From NCBI RefSeq assembly GCF_002878395.1, contig NC_061118.1, positions 127,926,776-127,990,775 on the forward strand: DNA of 64,000 nt. The letters are read 5' to 3'. The notes below the pieces were generated by a model. That model was not told the DNA's origin. It searched no databases and worked only from the letters and a program-made list of their open reading frames with translations. The stretch is from Capsicum annuum (taxonomy: Eukaryota > Streptophyta > Magnoliopsida > Solanales > Solanaceae). Shown here piece after piece: positions 58,688 to 64,000 of the stretch (within the stretch, counting starts at the first letter, position 1; each line of letters begins with the position of its first letter). The position numbers and the translations under genes are program-made.

Positions 58688-58772
58688 GTAGTATAAACGC
58701 AACCTCAACGTGAGTCGGGATATTGAAAATGATCATCCTCTCCCACATTATATAGTATAGGTGTGTGTTATC
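58688..58772 (+). repeat. B LTR remnant (last ~85 bp only)
   Basis: CAACCTCAACGTGAGTCGGG to GTGTGTTATCG aligns with the LTR ends at 50486 and 42402. The rest is deleted, as in the A remnant at 4625-4728. Confidence 0.83.
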
Positions 58773-58776
58773 GAAA

Positions 58777-58794
58777 TGGTGTCGTTGTCGGGAA
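58777..58794 (+). promoter_or_regulatory. tRNA-Asp-type primer-binding site, B unit 3
   Basis: TGGTGTCGTTGTCGGGAA matches 14 of 18 bases, 4 bases after the LTR remnant. Confidence 0.78.
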
Positions 58795-58909
58795 GTGAAA
58801 TTTAGTTTTCATTTGTGCAGTGTTAGTTCTTACAAAGGGTATACCCTTAGTGGTGTATATTTATTTTGGTTCTTTTTTTTTAGCTGATTTATGTAGCATA
58901 CATAGAACC

Positions 58910-60258
58910 ATGAGCGATAATACTAGTCAAGACGGGTCTTTTGATGGCCCTCTTGATGATGAGGGGCAACTCAATGACGTTGGTCATTCAAGTAACATTC
59001 GGATACCATCAACTCATGGGAACGGTGTCTTTCATGTTGCACATGTTTCAAATAAAAGGAGTTTTTGGGGGTAAGCTTATGAGGACCCCGACCTTTATTT
59101 GAAGAATTTTGTAGAGGTGTGTGCACCATTTGATTTCACACGCATAACCCAAGAGTCCATTTGGCTTTGACTTTTCCCATTTTCTCTAATGAGAGAGGTG
59201 GTATTATGGCTCTGATCTCTTCTGTCCGGGCCTATCACTTCATGGGAAGAACTCACTATGACTTTTCATAATTGGTATTTCCTACCGTCTAAAATGATTC
59301 AACTAAGGGATGAAAACATCGACTTTAGACGATTGAATAGAGAGCCTTGGTATAAAGTATGGGAGTGATTCAATGGAAAACTAATGGAATTTCCAAACCA
59401 TGAGGTCCCAGAGAAGATTCTTCTTCAAATTTTCTACCATACTCTTGACCCACTCAATAAAATCGCAATGTATAATGCGGTGGGGGATCTCGTAAAGTTG
59501 CATTATTATTCTACAATGAATTTGCTTGAGGAGGTCATAGAAAAATCGAGGATGGCACACCTGAGATGAAGAGGTCCCCAAGATTTCTCCCACTACATCC
59601 TTTATTGACAAGGATCCAAGAAAATGAGATGCAGAGAGGGAAGAGAACATAGAAAAGATAATGACGCTACTAGAGCTTTTGACAAAACATATGGTAGGAA
59701 CACCGGAAAAAGTGGTGAATTTTGTGGAATCAAAATCCTATGAAAATGATTAAGAGGCTAAAATCATGATGAGTAAATTCAGCACTTGGTAAACTATCCG
59801 GGGGTTCCCGTCATGCCTATCAAAGGGAAGGCGATAATAAAGGTTGGACACACTGTGAATGTGATCATGATGGAAGAGATAGATATCGTGACTATTAGCT
59901 CTATGTACCTCCCCATGTTCAGGTAAAGAACAAGGTGCCAAGTTCCATTGACCTCAAAAACTACAAATCCAAAGCTGTTTTATCAAAATTTTTAATGAAG
60001 GTGGAAGAAACAGACAAGATGATCCACGAAATATTAGGAGATTTCTCACAACTCTCCCAAACTATTGTTTCTCGCTCCACCTCTATCAAACAATTGGAAA
60101 TTAAAATTGGGAAAATTTCCACTGAAATAAATGCTAGGCCAAGGGGCGGTCTTCCTAGTGACACTATTGTAAACCCGAAGAATGAAGCTCAAGTTTTAGC
60201 AATAGTCACTAGAAGTGGAGGGACCCTTGGTGATCACTTGATAGAATATTTGGGTTAA
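58910..60258 (+). pseudogene. B gag, unit 3 (Athila-like), nearly collinear
   Basis: The best B gag. ATG 58910: MSDNTSQDGSFDGPLDDEGQ, IPSTHGNGVFHVAH. The Gag region follows (AYEDPDLYLKNFVEVCAPFD, QESIWL, FPFSLMREVVLWL, GPITSWEELTMTF, LRDENIDFRRLNREPWYKVW, PEKILLQIFYHTLDPLNKIA, MNLLEEVIEK). A C-terminal helical part (VEETDKMIHEILGDFSQLSQ, STSIKQLEIKIGKIS) leads to LPSDTIVNPKNEAQVLAIVT and LGDHLIE before a stop at 60256. There are stops near 59072 and 59168 and a shift near 59580. It would build the particle. No knuckle is obvious. Confidence 0.88.
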
Positions 60259-60328
60259 AAAGTGCCTACAGTTAAGCCAAAATATGTACACCAAAATCTC
60301 ATGAAGAAGAATACAATGAAAAAAAATA

Positions 60329-61120
60329 GTGGAAGTTGATGATGAGGTAGCTGAGAATGAAAAGCCAAAAAATGATGCGAGGCCCACAGTCCAAGTCCCT
60401 CCCCCATTTATGCAAAGGTTATATAGAAGAGAGGAGGGTGACAAACTTAAGAAATTTATGACTAAGCTTAGTAATCTTTCCATAAATATACCATTGCTTG
60501 AAGCGATCCAAGAGATTCTGAGATATGCTAAGCTCATGAAAAATTTGATGTCAAAGAAGAAGCTCATTGAAGTTGACACAATGGAATTTATGTATGGTTG
60601 TTGTGTTATTGTGAGTAGAATGGTTGTGGAAAATAAGAAAGACCCCAGAGATTTCATCATCCCTTGTACCATCGAAACACATGTATTTATGAAAGTTCTA
60701 TGCGACCTTAGTGCAAGTATCAATCTCATGCCTTTTTACATCTATAAGAAGCTTGAATTTAATGTGCCAACCCCGACATGAATGACATTCTTAATGGATA
60801 TTCATTCAATCAAGAGACTAATCAGAGTTTTGTTTGAGGTTCTAGTCAAGGTGGAAAAATTTATACTTCCAACGGACTTTATGGTTTTGGACTATCAAAT
60901 TAACCTAGATGTACCCGTCATCCTTGGGCGAACTTTCTTAGCCACTGGAAGAGCCATTGTTGACTTAGAAATGGGGTAGATGAAGTTCAGAGTACATGAG
61001 GACAAGGTTTCCTTTAAGGTTTGCAAGACAAATAAACAACCCATAGAACTTCAAGTGATATCTTTTGTTGATGTTGAAATTGAAGAGGTGAATGAAGGGG
61101 TATTTAAGGAACCACCTTGA
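60329..61120 (+). pseudogene. B protease, unit 3, two stops only
   Basis: One frame from 60329 to 61120 with stops at 60779 and 60977. Order: DDEVAENEKPKNDARPTVQV, EGDKLKKFMTKLSNLSINIP, LMKNLMSKKKLIEVDTMEF, KKDPRDFIIPCTIETHVFMK, active-site segment LCDLSASINLMPF (Asp kept, following Gly now Ser), VLVKVEKFILPTDFMVLDYQ, DVPVILGRTFLATGRAIVDL, then a strand ending at EEVNEGVFKEPP. Retroviral-type aspartic protease of the Athila group. No RT follows. It is the reference for rejoining the split protease at 40226 and 54543. Confidence 0.9.
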
Positions 61121-61135
61121 CAAATAAAGAAGGTA

Positions 61136-61188
61136 GACATTGATCCACGATGACAACTAAGGCACTATGTGGGAGACAACCCATAAAT
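61136..61188 (+). other. Conserved post-ORF element, B unit 3
   Basis: ACATTGATCCACGATGACAA, then CTAAGGCACTATGTGGGAG and ACAACCCATA, 15 bases after the protease stop. Confidence 0.75.
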
Positions 61189-62050
61189 GCCATAAAAATG
61201 GTTCGTATTCTTCACTTTTACTTTTGTAGTGTTGATATTTGAAAATTTAATAACCCATTCATTTATGGAACTATTGAATTCATTGGAGGAGCTTAAAAAG
61301 AGGAAAGTGTAAAATCTTTGCATAATGAACTAAATAGGGGAAAATCTGTCCAATTGTGAAATAAGCTGAAAAAGGGAAAATAGGGGTGTAGAAATACCCT
61401 CAATTATCGTGATTGCGGTTACCCATGTGTCCACGATCATGAGAACTTGACTTCAATCACAGTCATATCAGCTATATAGCCATCTAATTCCCCTATTTCC
61501 CTCATTCTCCCTTTTTAACTTTATTCTCTAATTTGACCCATTTCTGTCAAAGATTTTGAGCTCTCAAACAGCATCCACGCATCCCTCTTGCATCACATAC
61601 CTGGTAGGTGTCATGAATACCATGCTTTAATTATTGAAAATAGGCTATAGAATGCATGTGGTAGAGAGGTCCTTAATCTTTGATTTTCATGGTTAATTGT
61701 TTCATAGATTATGCTTGTGTGGTGTTTAGCTGCTGGATTATAGTGTGCATATAAGTGGGGAAGTCTTGAGTACCCAAAATATGTGTGGAAATAAAGACAA
61801 ATAAAGAGTGCACACCAAGAGCTCGATAAATGATTGCTTACTAATGGTCTTATATTTTAAGGGCATAATCGAATACCTACTAGGCTTATTCCGTGCTGTT
61901 AATGTGGATTCTACCTGTGGGGCATGCTTGTGGCGTTAAACTTGAAAATTTGGAACATGTAAAATAGTTTGGAAATTGGTTTCAGTTACCACAATCGTGG
62001 CGATGTGATCACAGTTTCATGTCCTACGATCGTGGTAATCGAGTATCATT
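61189..62050 (+). other. B unit 3, spacer between gag-pro and 3' ORF
   Basis: Non-coding. GATC/CG palindromes at 61385-61480 and 61975-62045 (CCTACGATCGTGGTAATCG). Collinear with 54736-55640. Confidence 0.65.
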
Positions 62051-63461
62051 TGTTTCCCCACACAAAAATCTTGCATTTTTTTTGCATGAAAACCAATAAG
62101 AAGCTATCGAATGTGCTTTGGTGAGTAAGATAGAATACTTATGCATAAAAATGGTAATGATGGTTGTGTGTGTTGTGTGCTTCTTTTTAGGATAATCTCA
62201 AAGAAAAATATGACCACATCTGATTCATGGCATCCGAGTGCCACACTCACTACTATGGTGATCTTCAGAGGCCAAATCTGCTCCTAAAGAGAGGACTATG
62301 CTTGAACAATATGCCAGAAAGTCTTTCAAAATTTCATGACAGGCTTGAGGCTATAGGGTTGTGGTCTTTTTCGTTGAATCCGTGTAAGGAAAATGAGCAA
62401 TAGGTCTATGAATTCTGCGCCAACCTTAGTATAGTGTCTTTCTCAGATCCATCCAACATGACTATCAAGATCACGGGGAAAATGGTGAACTTTGGAGTGA
62501 AGAACTTAATAGTATCTACGGTCTCCCAAATGCAATCATGGGTAAGTTCAAAGAAAAAGGGTGTGAGCAAAAAAGCTGGTTGGCAAAAAGATTGTGTCCC
62601 AAAAGGTGGTCTCATTGGTGAAAACCAAGAGTAACATCCACATGAATGACTTCACTTCTGAGGCATGGATTTGGTTGAACATAATATGTAGACAAGTCTC
62701 CCTTTACACCCATATGACATCATTTCCTGACTTGCGGGCTCGGATGGTCGCTTATATTTAAGACCACATTCTTTTGAATATTTGTCAGCTTATGGTCTCT
62801 GATATGAAGTTCTTCAAGAACAAAGGTGGTACGCATCTCTTTTTCCCTTCTTTGATTACTGAGCTTTGTAGGAGAGCTAGGGTTGACGAATACTCCAGAG
62901 ACACTTTGGTGTGCCCTGGTACCCCCATCTATCCTTTAAGAATTTAAGGCGAGGGTGCACCAGGTAAAAGTAAAAATAGAAAGATCGACTTGGGAAAGTC
63001 AACATGCGATGATCCAGAGTCTTCTAGTCCATCTATCCTATTGTTGCTATCAAAGAACTCATATCAGGTTTACCCTGGGGATCGAAAGGGCCCTACACCA
63101 ATCGACATTCATATGTGTTATAGGCTAATTATGCAAGGTATTAAGATAAACAAAAGAATATGGAGCTACCATTATTAGGATCGAGAAAGCCTACTTATCC
63201 TTAGTGGTGCCACATCATGATCTCTAGGTTGCACATAAAAAGATGGTCATAAGAGAGAATAAGAGAGATATGGAAGGGGTGAAGAGCCTTTGGATAGTCC
63301 TAAAAATCTTTGATCGACTTCCTTTATCTCGAGTAAAGAGTGATATAAGGCACTAGTTGAGTGGTCCAGTCCTAAAGAGGTTGCTAATGATGCATAGTTT
63401 CAAAGTGACATCAACTCTTGATGTGGTTTTAGGGAGCACCCTAATCTCTCTTTATGCTTGA
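62051..63461 (+). pseudogene. B 3' ORF, unit 3 (plant transposon-type domain), broken
   Basis: Best copy. Exon-like piece to 62120, candidate GT-AG intron 62121-62190, then GATAATCTCAAAG opens the frame: DNLKEKYDHI, FMASECHTHYYGDLQRPNLL, CLNNMPESLSKFHDRLEAIG, LNPCKENEQ, SIVSFSDPSNMTIKITGKMV. After shifts the later parts (TTFVLEELHIRDHKL on the complement; KIDLGKSTCDDPESSSPS) reach an acidic tail and stop at 63459. I read it as the same family as at 45691 and 55641. The function is unknown, perhaps an accessory protein made from a spliced RNA. Confidence 0.8.
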
Positions 63462-64000
63462 TATTTATACTGTAAGGACTCTACCACCTCTTTTGTTGGG
63501 GGTGCCTGTCTTCTTTTTCATTAGATCTAGGCCTTTGTTATTGATATTTTTAGGTATTTTGTTGTTGTTTGTTTTTGATGAGTTTGTTTGTAATATTCGG
63601 TCACTCTGATGGTGCCTCTATTTGCATGGATTAATTATTTTATTCTTATATTTATACTTTTTCTGTAGTTTACTTATGGAAATCTCGAATGATTTTTTCC
63701 CTATTATAGATTGAGTGATGACATTCTTTAAAGAAAAAATGTTGTGTTTATGTTTAGAGCCATGGATGCAGAGAAAGTCTAAATACCCGTGGCAACAAAC
63801 TCACAAATGCGAGGGAAGTCTGTGTACTTGTAGCATTTTAGATTTAGGATTGCATTTATACCTATAGAGAATATCAAATAGTCATATGATTGGTCAGCCC
63901 ATATTAAAACCATAATGTGAGATTAAGGCTTGGGTTGGTACCAAAATTAGAAAATCATGTGTGGTACCCATGCAAAGTGAACACCACCCCTCCATCCAAA
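63462..64000 (+). other. B unit 3, 3' internal region (cut by window edge)
   Basis: Collinear with 24590-25120 and 57079-57605. Non-coding. The unit continues beyond the window. Confidence 0.75.

Noticed and set aside
60196..60729. 177-codon open frame on the minus strand
   Set aside because: Antisense shadow of the B gag end and protease; the + strand carries the known motifs.
3915..64000. Host gene exons hidden between the elements
   Set aside because: Every stretch over 300 bases could be matched to another copy of A, B, C or D in the window, or to an LTR or leader, except part of 53161-53968 and of the C 3' region, which show no ORF.

Overview
The window looks like plant pericentromeric or other heterochromatic DNA made almost entirely of old, nested LTR retrotransposons. 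I found no convincing host gene, tRNA, rRNA or CRISPR array. The style of the Ty3/gypsy pols, the Athila-like gag-pro proteins and the plant-transposon-type 3' ORF suggest a eudicot, most likely Solanaceae. That guess comes from memory of such elements, not from a search. Every coding region carries stops or frameshifts.

Layout, left to right. (1) 1-3914: 3' end of a chromovirus (integrase, chromodomain, polypurine tract, 2.4-kb 3' LTR) on the + strand. (2) 3915-22764: head-to-tail array of a non-autonomous family called A here. Successive internal regions share single LTRs and carry one ORF with two zinc-knuckle-like motifs but no reverse transcriptase. A 2.96-kb solo chromovirus LTR (10312-13271) interrupts unit 2 and has an empty site in sister units. 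(3) 22765-27544: pieces of a second family, B (Athila-like gag-pro, no RT, extra 3' ORF). (4) 27545-40225: minus-strand Ty3/gypsy element D (3' LTR, integrase, RNase H, RT, protease, gag C-terminal part). A complete 7.7-kb gag-pro element C (28916-36638, TSD GTCAA) sits inside its integrase. (5) 40226-50852: B units on the minus strand. (6) 50853-54542: the 5' LTR, primer-binding site and gag N-terminal part of D on the + strand, with a fold-back copy of gag. (7) 54543-64000: B units on the + strand.

The main result is that parts 4-7 read as one ancestral order cut by a 14.3-kb inversion of 40226-54542. Turning that segment round rejoins the D gag, the B protease and the B LTR that D had entered. 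It also pairs the two D LTRs with a 5-bp target duplication (TTAGG/CTAGG), and it puts all B units except one flanking inverted LTR into a single head-to-tail array. Families A, B and C also share a tRNA-Asp-type primer-binding site. All three have a conserved element of about 50 bp just after the gag or gag-pro ORF. The B 3' ORF shows a candidate short intron in three copies.
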